A stretch of DNA of 64,000 nucleotides from Rosa chinensis (taxonomy: Eukaryota; Streptophyta; Magnoliopsida; Rosales; Rosaceae). Position 1 is the first letter of the stretch; the number at the start of each line of letters is the position of its first letter. Below the pieces are notes generated by a model. That model had not been told where the DNA came from and made no database searches. It saw only the letters and a program-made list of their open reading frames with translations. The translations under genes and the position numbers were made by a program. Shown one piece after another: positions 12,561 through 23,108 of the stretch. The stretch is taken from positions 82,256,824 to 82,320,823 of the forward strand of contig NC_037092.1 in the NCBI RefSeq assembly GCF_002994745.2, in the 5' to 3' direction.

Positions 12561-12585
12561 TTGTCCCACTGGGCGTGCCAAAAGA
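12561..12585 (-). promoter_or_regulatory. primer-binding site of the Tat element
   Basis: On the minus strand, directly after the LTR end, the sequence reads TTTTGGCACGCCCAGTGGGA, the TGG-initial primer-binding-site type found in plant Tat elements. It fixes the inner LTR border at 12,586. Confidence 0.75.
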
Positions 12586-13849
12586 TGTTGCCTCTGAAAA
12601 TCACCTCGGCCTATACAGCCGAGGGACCAAGGAACAAATGTCCTTCTCAATGAATAGATGCGGAGCGTGCCAGCACACGGCCAGAAGACCAAGTGTGCAA
12701 CTGTAGGTGTAGTGGATGTAGATCTGACTTATCAAGCAATTGTTAGCCGAGGAAGGAACTTATTCTCGGCTGCGGTTCGATGCCTCTAGATTAAGGACTT
12801 GGTGGCTGAAGGTCGGGTGAGTTAGGTGTGGTTGTGAGAGTATGAGTAAATATAAGATTAATAGCTACTATGAGACTACGAACAGTAAATAGCACGATCA
12901 AACAAGTAAAGCATAAAGACAATAAGGAGCAAATAAAAGATAATAACAACGAAATTGAAAACTGGAATGGCTGCAAGTTATTAACTATTGTTTGAAAGGA
13001 AACAAAAAGAACAATTCAAAATCGATACTAGGCTACAAGAATGTCAAAGTAACTGAGATTGTAACTAGCAAAGCACATAAACTAGGAAACAGACGAAAAT
13101 TCTACCTAAGCAAAAGGTAAGACGAAATAAGAAAGCTTGATGGCTTGAATTTCTGGAGTTGTCTGTCTGTTGTCTTCTGTCGATGCTTCTATTTATATCG
13201 GCTGCTTTATGACTTGAACTGATCTCTTGACTCTTTGAAGTTGAGTGGAATTAGGCCTCCTCTTGGCTCAGTTACTCTATCTTGATTCGGCTTCAATACT
13301 TATCGTCGGCTGACTTGACGGTGGACTCTATCCGGATTGGCCTTGATGGACGTCATCAACGGCTGCAATTAATCTTGAAGTAGGCTATCTTGGATTGAAC
13401 TATCCTCATCGGCTGACATGAACTTCAAGTCGATTGAAATACAACGTGATCAAATTTCATCTTTGTCGCTTACCGGCCTCTCTGACAATCGGCCATTATC
13501 TTTCTAAGTTGAGTTCGGAGTGGAAACCAATTAGAGTATTGGCCAATTGTCTTTTAGACAATAAACCAATGACTACGGGCCGGCCGATAACCAATGGCCT
13601 AACTTTCGAAACCCTCTATTGGCCCAGTTTTTATGTGACTTGTCTTGGACCAAAATGAATTGTCGAATTATTCACCGGCCAATGTCTCTATCTATCGGCC
13701 CAAATTACTTGTAGAGTGGCTCATTGTAATTAGAAATCACTCAATAACTATATGCACATTAGCTATGTCCGAGTGGCCATGCAAATGTGGGTACAAACAT
13801 GAAGATAATCATTTCGACTAAACCAGTTGGTCCAGGCCGGGTGTATACA
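12586..13849 (-). repeat. 5' LTR of the Tat element (outer border uncertain)
   Basis: Inner border TG at 12,586 next to the primer-binding site. A TATA box (GATATAAAT on the minus strand) lies at about 13,190-13,198. Upstream U3 (13,200-13,849) is rich in CGGCC words, and these stop near 13,849, where GTATACA gives a plausible CA end. No second LTR is available in the window for comparison, so the outer border is a guess. Confidence 0.5.
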
Positions 13850-14163
13850 TCATCATCATCATCATCAATTCATATTTACTTTCTCATACGAAAAGCAAAT
13901 ACACATCAAGCATCCAATATATCATGTTAGCCGGGCTACCGGGAACATTTATCCGGTAGAATAATTATGATAAATATATGGACAATACGCATGTAAACAC
14001 ATTATTAATTTCTTCTCACATGCAAAAGAAAGAACAAATAATCATGGTAAATGCTTAGTTTTATGAGATCCAATTCAGTTCTTAAATTACCATATGCACA
14101 ATCAAGGACATTTTTCTGCAACACAATGTTGAGAACAAAGTAGTACTAGCCAGAGAGACTTAC
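13850..14163. other. spacer, possible remnant of an intron
   Basis: Begins with a CAT microsatellite (about 13,849-13,867); otherwise AT-rich without coding signal. If the 14,164-14,233 exon is real, this is the start of its first intron, and the Tat element sits inside that intron. Confidence 0.4.
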
Positions 14164-14233
14164 CAAGGACGTCGATCGTTGTCCCACCAGGAATAGTTGC
14201 TCGAGAGTCTGGACCTTCGACAGAGACTGTCAT
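14164..14233 (-). CDS. orphan first exon resembling an oligopeptide transporter
   Basis: On the minus strand an ATG (14,233) opens a 70-base exon of 23 codons plus one base, ending ...TIDVL G|GTAAGT. The complete OPT gene at 25.3-28.9 kb begins with an exon of 25 codons plus one base ending ...DIDVI G|GTGAGT. Both have the same phase and the same acidic, Gly/Pro-containing character, which suggests a paralogous OPT gene whose first exon is here. No further OPT exons lie between here and 1, so they would have to be left of the window beyond the Tat element, or lost. The exon is short, so the match could be chance. Confidence 0.4.
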
Positions 14234-14599
14234 CCTTCTCCCCTTCCTATACAAGCTCTCTCCTTACAGAATAACAAAATATAGGACCCTAATTCTATGC
14301 CTTGCTAGTTAGTTGTTTTTTGCCTAGTTTCTTACTTTGTTTCCCTGCATAAGCAGTCTATTGCTTTATTAGATGAAGGACATATACATCAAATTTCCAA
14401 AGGTTTCAGATCATGTAAACTGGGCACCTAGCTGACCACTTTATTTATAAACCTACAAGACCTGACTGCACGTAAGTAAGTTTCTGGTCTATCGGAGATC
14501 TGGTCAGAGAGGAAGAGAGAATGAAAATGTGGTCCAAATGGCAACGCTCTTTCAAAAACCCGATTTTGTGGCCTAGGAGTTGGTTTGTAACCTAAACTA
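14234..14599. other. upstream region of the orphan exon
   Basis: Would be 5' UTR and promoter on the minus strand if the exon is real (purine-rich leader AAGGAGAGAGC just upstream of the ATG; a TTTATAAA box at about 14,439-14,447). Its right end, TAACCTAAACTA (14,588-14,599), is one copy of the target duplication of the next element. Confidence 0.4.
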
Positions 14600-16967
14600 G
14601 GCCTCATCATATGGCCCTTGGGCCCTAAGCCCGCCCTAAGCCCGCCCGGCCCGGCCCTTCCATTAGGGCGGGCCGGCCCGACCCTTTCTCAAATAGGGTA
14701 GGGTAAGGGTCATGCAAATGAAACCCGGCCCGGCCCGATTGAGCCCGAAAGGGCCAAGCCCGGCCCGGCCCGGCCCTAAAATTTATATGTTATTTTTATT
14801 ATTTTTCTATATTACATATTTACATAAAAAGAAATAAGAAATATGTTATTTTAGAGAATGAGTATTAGATTGAACATTTGAACCCAATTAATTTATGTAA
14901 ATCTAATTTTTATATCATACACTCCAAAGAGAATGGACACTAATTTTTTTATAAATCTATATTTATATATCATACACTCCAAAGAGCAACCTCTATCAAT
15001 TCAAAGAAAATGAGAAAATCAACCGTTTGATGTGATTATTACAATAAATTATGCGTGTGGTTAAAAATTTAGTCAATTTCACCATAGTTTCGAACCCGAT
15101 CGGATTGGTCAACCATATTCACTTGTATGTTTTCTTGGTTGACCGATGGCGTGACAACCGCAAAACGTGCTAATTTTTTTACATCACATTTTTAAATATT
15201 TCATCAATGGCTGTGTGTAGATATAAGATAAAAATTTCAAATTTAATTACAAATATGTTGGTCTATACCAATTTGCCTCCTAAAGTTGTATAACTTATAC
15301 ATTGCATTTAAATGATTGAGGTTACCCTCCATGAGCAAAATGGGGGACGAAATGGAATTTTTTAAAATAAACCGCTGGATGTTGTTTTCATATGAATATA
15401 TGTTAGTGGTAGAAATTTCAGCAATTTCTGCCTTCGATTGGACCTCGATCTACCCGGTCAACTTAATACCCTAAATAGAACATAAAACAAATATGCTCTT
15501 AACCGGTCCTTGGCAATTCACTTTTTTCGATCTTTCAGCCCCCACACTCTTATGGGTAGGGGGTCTACTTACGGATGTCAAAATTCTGCAACATTTGTCC
15601 GCGCATGGTGTCGCTCCCCTTAGGGAAGTTTGCTTGTGCAAAGCGTTGACCGCTACGTTGGACGCCTTATTCACGGCAGATCGGCCTAATTTCTTTACAT
15701 AATACCTATCAATGTTGTATAAACATATGAGAATTTTCAGATTGGTCGATTTTCATTTCAAAATTTTTGGATCGCACATAATCCTTATATGCCTTGTAAT
15801 GTAGTATAACTAGTTTATTAGGCTTGTTACCCTCCATGAGCAAAATGGGGGACGAAATGGAATTTTTTAAAATGAACCGCTGGATGTTGTTTTCATATGA
15901 ATATATGTTAGTGGTAGAAATTTCAGCAATTTCCGCCTTCGGTTGGACCTCGATCTACCTGGTCAATTTAATACCCTAAATAGAACATAAAACAAATATG
16001 CTCTTAACCGGTCCTTGGCAATTCACTTTTTTCGATCTTTCAGCTCCCACACTCTCATGGGTAGGGGGTCTACTTACGGATGTCAAAATTCCGCAACGTT
16101 TGTCCGCGCATGGTGCCGCTCCCCTTAGGGAAGTTTGCTTGTGCAAAGCGTTGACCGCTACGTTGGACGCCTTATTCACGGCAGATCGGCCTAATTTCTT
16201 TACACAATACCTATCAATGTTATATAAACATATGAGAATTTTCAGATTGGTCGATTTTCATTTCAAAAATTTTGGATCGCACATAATCCTTATATGCCTT
16301 GTAATGTAGTATAACTAGTTTATTAGGCTTGTTACCCTCCATGAGCATTGTCAGATTGATCAATTTCCATTTTGAAATTTTTGGCACGCCCGAATAAGCC
16401 ATAATTTTTTTTAGTTTTTCTATTTTTTAATTACGTTTCTCTTTTTCTATAATATGCAATTTATCTCTTTCTTTGTAATTGATTTCATAAGTTTTGTTTT
16501 CTTTAATTTCTATTTTCTTTGTTACACAACAATTAATATTGGGAGATTTATATAGATAGTTAATTGAATATAACCACCTTAAGTAATATTAATAAATGTT
16601 ATAAGTTACAAGTATTATATGAATATAAAATATGTTCAATAAAAAACAATGAGTCTTTTATCACCAATGTATACCATTAAGCCATATTTTGAGAAGAAAA
16701 AAATAATGTTTTTTTTTTGTTAAACAAAATAAGGCCCTTTTTGGCCCATTTCGGCCCTATTTGGCCCTATTTGAGGGCCGGCCCGACCTGGCCCTTTCGG
16801 CCCTAACGGATCGGGCTTTTCGGGCGGGTAAGGGTTAGCATATTTAAGCCCCGGCCCGACCCTACCCGGCCCTAAATTTTGTTGACTTTGACTAGGCCCG
16901 GCCCGGCCCGACCCTAAGCCCTAAAATTTAGGGTAGGGCCGGCCCTAACCCGGCCCATGATGACCCC
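14600..16967. mobile_element. GGCC-rich terminal-inverted-repeat element (non-autonomous)
   Basis: Flanked by a perfect 12-base direct repeat TAACCTAAACTA (14,588-14,599 and 16,968-16,979). The left end reads GGCCTCATCATATGGCCC and the reverse complement of the right end reads GGGGTCATCATGGGCCGG: short imperfect inverted termini. The first ~180 and last ~230 bases are packed with GGCCC/CGGGCC words. The interior is AT-rich with two tandem 505-bp units. No transposase is recognisable. The ends suggest a hAT- or Mutator-type DNA element; a 12-base duplication is longer than the usual 8-9, so the superfamily is open. A related end fragment lies at 39,887-40,030. Confidence 0.7.
15322..16331. repeat. 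tandem duplication, two 505-bp units
   Basis: TTACCCTCCATGAGCA begins at 15,322, 15,827 and 16,332, exactly 505 bases apart; the two full units are nearly identical and a third starts but diverges after about 16 bases. Small open frames repeated at the same spacing inside the units appear to be by-products. A diverged copy in inverse orientation lies at about 63,650-64,000. Confidence 0.92.
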
Positions 16968-16979
16968 TAACCTAAACTA

Positions 16980-17765
16980 TAGTGTATTGTAATAGCGGTC
17001 AAAGTCATAACCATCTAAAATGTAACCTTGTGACGTGGACTCATACACTACGGGATTTTCCACATGATAAACTCGGCATTGTCGTCCACAAGTATGTAAG
17101 GAGTTAAAAATCACATGCAGTTTTGTGGGTTTTGTTAATTACTACATAAAAAGGATTTTATGTTTAATAAACTCAATCATTGTGAAAAATTTTAAATGTA
17201 AGAATCACATGATACAACGTCAGAAATTAGATAGATTTAATTTATCTAGGCTCATTGTATGTGATGCAAACTATATCTGTGATTAAAAGCAGGTTAGAGC
17301 GAGTTTTTACCCTAACCTACGATACTCTAAATCTTGAGTTTGAATACTCTCTCCTCTGCTATTGGTAATAATCAAACGTTACTTCTCATTCTCAAAGTCT
17401 TCGAATAATGAAAATTAAGCTAAGTTCTTTGATTTAAACTAGATAGGCCCAACATACACTGTGTGTGAATATATATATATATATATATATACTAGACTCC
17501 AAACACACCCTATGGGGGTAGATAATTATGTGGGAAGTTATTCTACAGAATGTGGAGAAAATTGCTGCACATATTTTGTTTTTGATTTTTTTTTTGTTAA
17601 ATTTCTTTTGATTTTCTTTTATTTGTGAATTGACCATTTTATCTTTCTCAAATATTTCAGTTCAAATGTTTTTTAATATTTGAGGGATATTTTGGTAAAA
17701 TTTTTCTGTTTTGGCGGACAAGCTCTCTTCTCTTAATAATAGTATAAAGAGATATATATGTATAC
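16980..17765. other. non-coding, with AT-rich dispersed repeat (about 17,500-17,720)
   Basis: No coding region. The part at 17,530-17,720 (ending in TTTTTAATATTTGAGGGATATTTTGG ... TTTTTCTGTTTTGG) resembles 24,965-25,190 on the other side of the copia element. A TA microsatellite lies at 17,470-17,491. Confidence 0.6.
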
Positions 17766-17980
17766 TGTAAAAATAAAATGCTAATTGGAATTGGTCTACT
17801 CATTTAATTTCATAACCCCTTTATATAGGGAGAGAATTACAATGGAAAGAACAATTACAATGATGACATTAACTACTGATTGGTTCGTAATTCATGCTGA
17901 TTGATGTTAATCGGTAATTGCTTGATTCCCTCACCGTCAATCACTTTGACGAAGGCACACAATATGTTTTTCCTTTAACA
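17766..17980 (-). repeat. 3' LTR of the copia element
   Basis: 215 bases, matching 24,711-24,925 with about six differences. Next to it inside the element the minus strand reads GGCACAAGGGGGAG, the polypurine tract, ending directly at the LTR. Confidence 0.95.
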
Positions 17981-17995
17981 CTCCCCCTTGTGCCA
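17981..17995 (-). promoter_or_regulatory. polypurine tract of the copia element
   Basis: Minus strand GGCACAAGGGGGAG immediately before the 3' LTR start TGTTAAAGG; position and composition are those of a plus-strand primer. Confidence 0.8.
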
Positions 17996-18113
17996 AGTCA
18001 AAGACGAAATAGTGCATGAGTTGTTGCCTCACTAAAAACTTTGCCAAGTAACAATAAAAACCCTGTGGGACAAAAATACACGTTGGTCGAAGGAAAAGAG
18101 CACAACGCACCTT

Positions 18114-19905
18114 TTACATTTGAGTATGACATGTGTGTGTTAGACTCCCCATGACGTCTACACCTCCCCCTGATACTAACATTAATCTAGGGAGGTTGGA
18201 AAGTCTTCGCATTCCTATGCTTTTCACATGTTTCTCAAATGTGTCCTTAGGCAATGATTTGGTGAACAAATCTGCCACATTCTCCTCAGACCTTACTTGA
18301 TTCATTTGAATCATGAGGAGAGTCTGTTGTTGCTGATTGTAGGACAACTTTGGCGATATGTGTTTTGTGTTATCACCCTTAATATAACCTAGCTTCATCT
18401 GTTCGATGCAAGCTGCATTGTGTTCGTAAATGCAAGTAGGCTCTTCAGTGGTAGAACTCAAACCACTAGTCCCTCGAATATATGCAATGATAGTTCTTAA
18501 CCATACACACTCAAGAACCGCCTCATGTAGAATAATGATCTCTGAGTGGTTTGAGGAGGTAGCCACAAAGGTTTGCTTGGTTGATCTCCAAGATATCGCT
18601 GTGTTCCCATTGGTAAATACATAACCAGTTTGGGAACGATATGTGGGTCAGATACGTATCCAGCATCAGCAAAACCGACCAAAACGTCATTTGGCGTTTT
18701 AGTGTAGTGAGTGGCGTTTTTTGCCATCAACATTTCCTTTAGGGATTGCAGTTCCATCTGCGGTCCCTCTTGTCTCTCTGTAGGGAAAGAACAGTCCCAA
18801 GTCAATGGTTCTTTTTAGGTATCGAAAATGTTCTTGATACCATTCCAGTGACGCTGCGTTGGCGCTGAGCTAAATCTAGCTAACAAGTTCACTGAGAATG
18901 CAATGTCTGGTCGAGTAAATTGGACTAAGTACAATAATGCGCCTATTGCACTTAGATAGGGAATTTCAGCTCCCAATACTTGTTCGTCATCTTCGTTTGG
19001 ACGAAATAGATCTTTCCTTGCATCCAAACTTCGACCGATCATGGGAGTGCTAGCAGGATGTGCTTTGTCCATGTTATATCGCCTGACTTTTGGACACAGA
19101 CTGGTGGATTAATATTCCACAAACTCGGTGTTCTAGTTCAAGACCTAGATAGAATCGAGTTTTCCCAAGATCCTTCATCTCAAATTCGGATTTCAAGTAG
19201 CTCGTGGTTTCTCTTATTTCATCAAGAGTACCAGTTATGACATATACTACTACAATTTGCAAATCCGGAACTTGTTTTCTTTATGAATACGCAGGGGCAT
19301 AATTCATCGTTCTTATATCCCTTCCCAATCAAGTAGTCACTTAGATGGGTATACCACATCCATCTGGATTGTTTCAATCCGTAAAGTGAGCGTTTCAACT
19401 TAATTGCAAACGCACTCTGTGGTTTAGAGTCACTTGACTTGGGTAATGTAAGGCCATCAGGCACTTTCTTATATATCTCAGAATCTAGATCCCCATAGAG
19501 ATATGCAGTAACCACATCTATGAGCTGCATTTCCAGTCCTTTGGAAACTACTAAGCTAACTAAGTAGCGGAACGTTATAACGTCCATTTTGGGAGAGAAT
19601 GTCTCCTCGTAGTCAATTCCAGGGCGTTGTGAGAAACCTTGCGCCACAAGGCGAGCCTTGTACCTTAGGACTTCATTCTTCTCATTACGCTTTCTGACAA
19701 AGACTCATTTATGTCCTACAGGCTTTACACTTGGTGGGGTTAGCACTACCAGACCAAATACCTGTCTCTTTGTCAGAGAATCTAATTCTACCTGGATTGA
19801 TTCATTCCATTTAGGCCAATCTGCTCTTTGTTGACATTTTTCAACAAAGCGTGGTTCGATATCATCGTGCTCTATGATTCCTTGAGCAACAGTATATATC
19901 ATCAA
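18114..19905 (-). pseudogene. copia reverse transcriptase and RNase H, broken
   Basis: Minus-strand pieces in order: QADWPKWNESIQVELDSL and KRQVFGLV (19,905-19,705, start of copia RT); MAQGFSQRPGIDYEETFSP ... LVVSKGLEMQLIDVVTAYLYGDLD ... LKRSLYGLKQS (19,647-19,222); VVVYVITGTLDEIRET, a decayed catalytic loop in place of YVDD; KSEFEMKDLG (about 19,190); LYLVQFTRPDIAFSVNLLARF (18,900s); RNase H fragments (GFADAGYVSDP, 18,660s) and the C terminus with EHNAACIEQMKLGYIKGDNTKHI (18,114-18,566). The pieces alternate frames, and the YVDD box is not intact, so the enzyme is dead. Confidence 0.85.
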
Positions 19906-20087
19906 TGTGTATGGAAAATCTTTCTATCAACTCATAAGTACTCTCGTAATCCTTTGAGATTTCTTTGTTCTCTGGAATCATTTCAAACATCGGAGCGTCC
20001 TCCAGTATTGATTTAATGGACATAACTATAATCAGAGACAATCTCATGAGAGGGATTCTATACATTGATGATTGGTTTGTGCCTTAC

Positions 20088-21467
20088 TCACCCTCTTCTT
20101 CCTTGGGTGAGTGTCAATCGAACCAAGTGACCTCCCCCTCTTCCTTGGGGAGCCACGGCCTCAACCACACCTCCACTAACTGCGGTTGCAGTGCCTCTAT
20201 CTGCGGCACCGTGCCCCTTGTTGGGGACTTCTAACCTTGTAGACACATTTGCAGCTGGTATATGTGATCTCGTCACTTTTACGATATCAGTAAACGCATC
20301 AGGCATCGAATCAGCTACGTTCTGAAGATCGATTATTCTTTTCACTTCACTTTCACTTAATGAAGTGCGGGGATCAAGATGAGACAGAGTGGGGACAAAC
20401 CACGACAATTCCTGTCGTTCCCTTGGAAAATCCTTTTTCCTATCTCCCCCTAATGACGGGAAGACTGTCTCATCAAAGTGACAATCCGCAAATTTAGCGG
20501 TAGAGAGATCGCCTGTCAAGGGTTCCAAATAGTGGATAATTGTTGGGGATTCGTATCCAACATAAATACTTAATCGTCTCTGAGGACCCATTTTGGTGCG
20601 CTGTGGGGGCGCAATAGGCACATATACTGCTCAACCAAATATGCGTGAGTGTGGTGTCAGGCTCATATCCAGTTACCAGCTGGTACGCAGAAAATGGTCG
20701 GCTAGCTGTGGGTCTTAAACGAATAAGTAAAGCTGCGTGCAATATTGCACAACCCCATGCAGATATAGGCAGGTTGGTGCGCATAACCAATGCCCTAGCC
20801 ACCATCTGTAGCCTTTTGATGGTGGCTTCTGCGAGACCATTTTGTGTATGCACATGGGGTACAGGATGCTCTACATCGATCCAAATAGATATGCAATAAT
20901 CATCAAATGTTTTTGATGTAAACTCTCCAGCATTATCAAGCCTTATAGACTTGATATGGTGATTAGGGTGGTGAGCCCGTAAACGTATAATCTGTGCTAG
21001 GAGTATTGCAGCATTTCTTGTGGACAATAAAACGACATGTGACCAGATTGTCGAAGCATCCACCAGGACCATAAAGTACTTGAATGGTCCGTATTCTGGA
21101 TGGATAGGTCCACAGACATCTCTTTGTATACTTTGTAAGAATGGAATGTTTTTTTTTGTATCTTTAGCATAGGAAGGTCTCGATCCTGTTTTTGCTAAAG
21201 AGCAGGCTTTGCAAAACGAGTGATGTGCTTTTGAAATAGTCAATGAGGCATAATGGGAGGGAGGTAGTGCTTGTAGTACTTCATAAAGCAATGACTGCAT
21301 TTGAGCAATCCTAGAATCGACACCTTGCAGTGTGGCGGATTTTTCTCCCATTTTTCACTCGAAAGAAGGGATGTCCGTGTGAGTTCTTGAAAAATACAGA
21401 TCATCATGTCACGACCTCGGTGCCATAGGCGGTCATGCAAAATCCTGTATGAGTCAGTGTCCCACAT
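20088..21467 (-). pseudogene. copia integrase region, broken
   Basis: Pre-integrase remnants (LWHRGRDMM, 21,420s; HHSFCKACSLAK, zinc-binding HHCC end) lead into the integrase core: QRDVCGPIHPEYGPFKYFM, then RLDNAGEFTSKTFDDYC (second catalytic Asp), then VPHVHTQNGLAEATIKRLQ (catalytic Glu). The tail (RLSIYVGYESPTIIHYLEPL, 20,621-20,088) is the usual C-terminal integrase block of copia elements. Frame changes occur around 20,500-20,620. Confidence 0.85.
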
Positions 21468-22036
21468 TTCATTGTTGGTGACAGTTAGGATTCAACGATC
21501 CGAATTGTAGTGAGGTACAGTCCACTAAATTGACTCTTAAGTTTCTCTAAGATGTGTTTCCTTCCACAGTCATTAGATGTAATATCAAGCTATTCAGTTC
21601 CATTCTCACTGTGTGTTTTTACATGATAACCATTGGCACAAATTGCTTTGAAACATTAACAAGGTTCGATTAGCTCTTGGTGCATACAGAGCGTCTTTGA
21701 CTTTGAATATATCTCAGATTCTTTAGAGTAATTCTATTTTAGTAGAATGATAATCTTTTCATTCTAATAATAATTTTTCTCTAGATGTATTGCTTTACAT
21801 CTTTATATTGCAATTTCGAACCATGTAAATATGTGTAGGAAATAAATTTGAATAAATTCAGTGCTTAAGAATAAAATTCGAAATTTATTAATGAGCCAAC
21901 GATAATCAAATCAAGGTCTTGTTCTAATTCATCAAACCATTATTGAAATAAACTTTAAGACCAAGTAATAGTCTAATTAAGAATGAGGCATTATGCCTTC
22001 ACAACTGTTTTTGGAAAATAAAGTAAATAAAGCAGA
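21468..22036. other. copia internal region lacking recognisable protease
   Basis: The stretch between gag end and pre-integrase should hold the aspartic protease. On the minus strand only a weak fragment (NDCGRKHILEKLKSQFSGLYLT) next to the integrase side is readable; no D[ST]GA motif was found. Probably decayed or partly replaced. Confidence 0.45.
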
Positions 22037-23108
22037 TCAGTCAAAATCTGGGGCATCAGTTGACTGAGCAAGTTCCTTATTGCCATTAAACTCTGCAATT
22101 GTGAGGTTGACGTCTGGGTCATGGCCTCCTTCTTCCATATAGTGAGCCTCTTGTTCTTTAGACTCCCTATACCTCTTGTACCAATGCCCAATGACTCCAC
22201 ACTTATAGCATGGTTCATTGCCTAATGACTCCACACCTATAGCATGGTTCATTGCCAACTCTATTCTGTTTGACTGAAGGGTTCTTAGGTGCCCTTTGCA
22301 CCTTGTTTCCATGACCACTAGGGCCATCACCACCATCTCTGCGCCATACATTGGGAGGGCCTCCACGGCCCATATCATGACCCCCATGTCCCTTGCCACG
22401 TGGTGCATTGTTGCCACGTGGGTAGGGATTAGCACGTCCAACCCCCTTTGCATTAGGGTTCTGTACACATTGCACTTTGCCATAATTAGCCTCAGGAATT
22501 TTCTTTGTCCCAAAATGCCTGGCATTGTTGTTCAAAAGAACCTCATTATGCCTCTCAGCCACTTGCAGTAGGTTGATCAGCTTGTTGAAGGTTGTGATTC
22601 TTTTGTTATCGTACACCAGCCTATACTGGTTCGCTAGTATAATTGCTGAAGTTGAAAAAGTGGAAAGAGTCTTCTGGATCATATCATCTTCTGTGAGTTC
22701 CTTTCCACATAAATTTAGACGGGGTTTTAGGCGCAACATATCCTTGTTGAAGTCATTTACCCTTTTATAGTCAAGCAAGCGGATTTCATTCCACTGAACG
22801 GTCAGTTCTGGAAGCAATGTGTCATGAATGTTCCCAAAACGTCCCTTAAGGGCATTCCACAGTTCTTTGGGTGTCTTTAATTGAAGGTATTCCCAGCGGA
22901 GGCTAGGATCAATGTGTCGCCTAAGAAACATTAAGGCATTTGCTTTCACCTTGTCAGACGGTCCATCGTCTTTGGGGTCAGTCGGAGTTTTGATGGTGGC
23001 AGTGTAGTCTCTTGCCACAAAGGCAGTTTCTACATCGGAAACCCAACGGTGGTACTCAAGTCCGTCTGAGTCCAAAATGTCAAACTCAGGTCGAGTTGGA
23101 TCAGCCAT
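22037..23108 (-). pseudogene. copia gag with frameshifting tandem duplication
   Basis: Starts MADPTRPEFDILDSDGLEY and runs through a copia-type gag (KELWNALKGRFGNIHDTLLPE ... EIRLLDYKRVNDFNKDMLR ... TFNKLINLLQVAERHNEVLL), then a Gly/Arg-rich stretch and a CCHC zinc knuckle (EPCYKCGVIGHWYKRYRESKE). A 34-base tandem duplication (22,189-22,222 and 22,223-22,256) repeats the start of the knuckle and shifts the frame, so the main frame ends at 22,215 after EPCYRCGVIRQ while the true knuckle continues in the next frame to 22,037. Apart from this lesion gag is open. Confidence 0.88.
22189..22256. repeat. 34-base tandem duplication in copia gag
   Basis: Two adjacent copies of AATGACTCCACAC.TATAGC plus ATGGTTCATTGCC with two mismatches. 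The length is not a multiple of three, so it causes the gag frameshift. Confidence 0.93.

Larger units (their letters stand above)
800..13849 (-). mobile_element. Tat-lineage Ty3/gypsy retrotransposon with antisense PMD gene (decayed; left LTR not seen)
   Basis: Read on the minus strand the order is right-hand (5') LTR from 12,586, primer-binding site, gag, a protease-containing frame, reverse transcriptase, two RNase H modules, integrase, and then beyond pol a gene in the opposite orientation. Two RNase H modules and a long 3' region with an antisense gene are hallmarks of the Tat/Ogre/Retand lineage of plant Ty3/gypsy elements. The coding parts contain many in-frame stops and at least two frame changes, so the copy is dead. 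The word CGGCC/GGCC is unusually common throughout the LTR, gag-pol, the pol-aORF spacer and the antisense gene, which supports one unit. The outer end of the right LTR is uncertain; I place it at 13,849 (...GTATACA). Confidence 0.75.

Noticed and set aside
15471..16309. Paired open frames repeated at 505-base spacing, on both strands
   Set aside because: Their repetition follows the tandem DNA unit, and both strands are open equally; no start context or protein family recognised.
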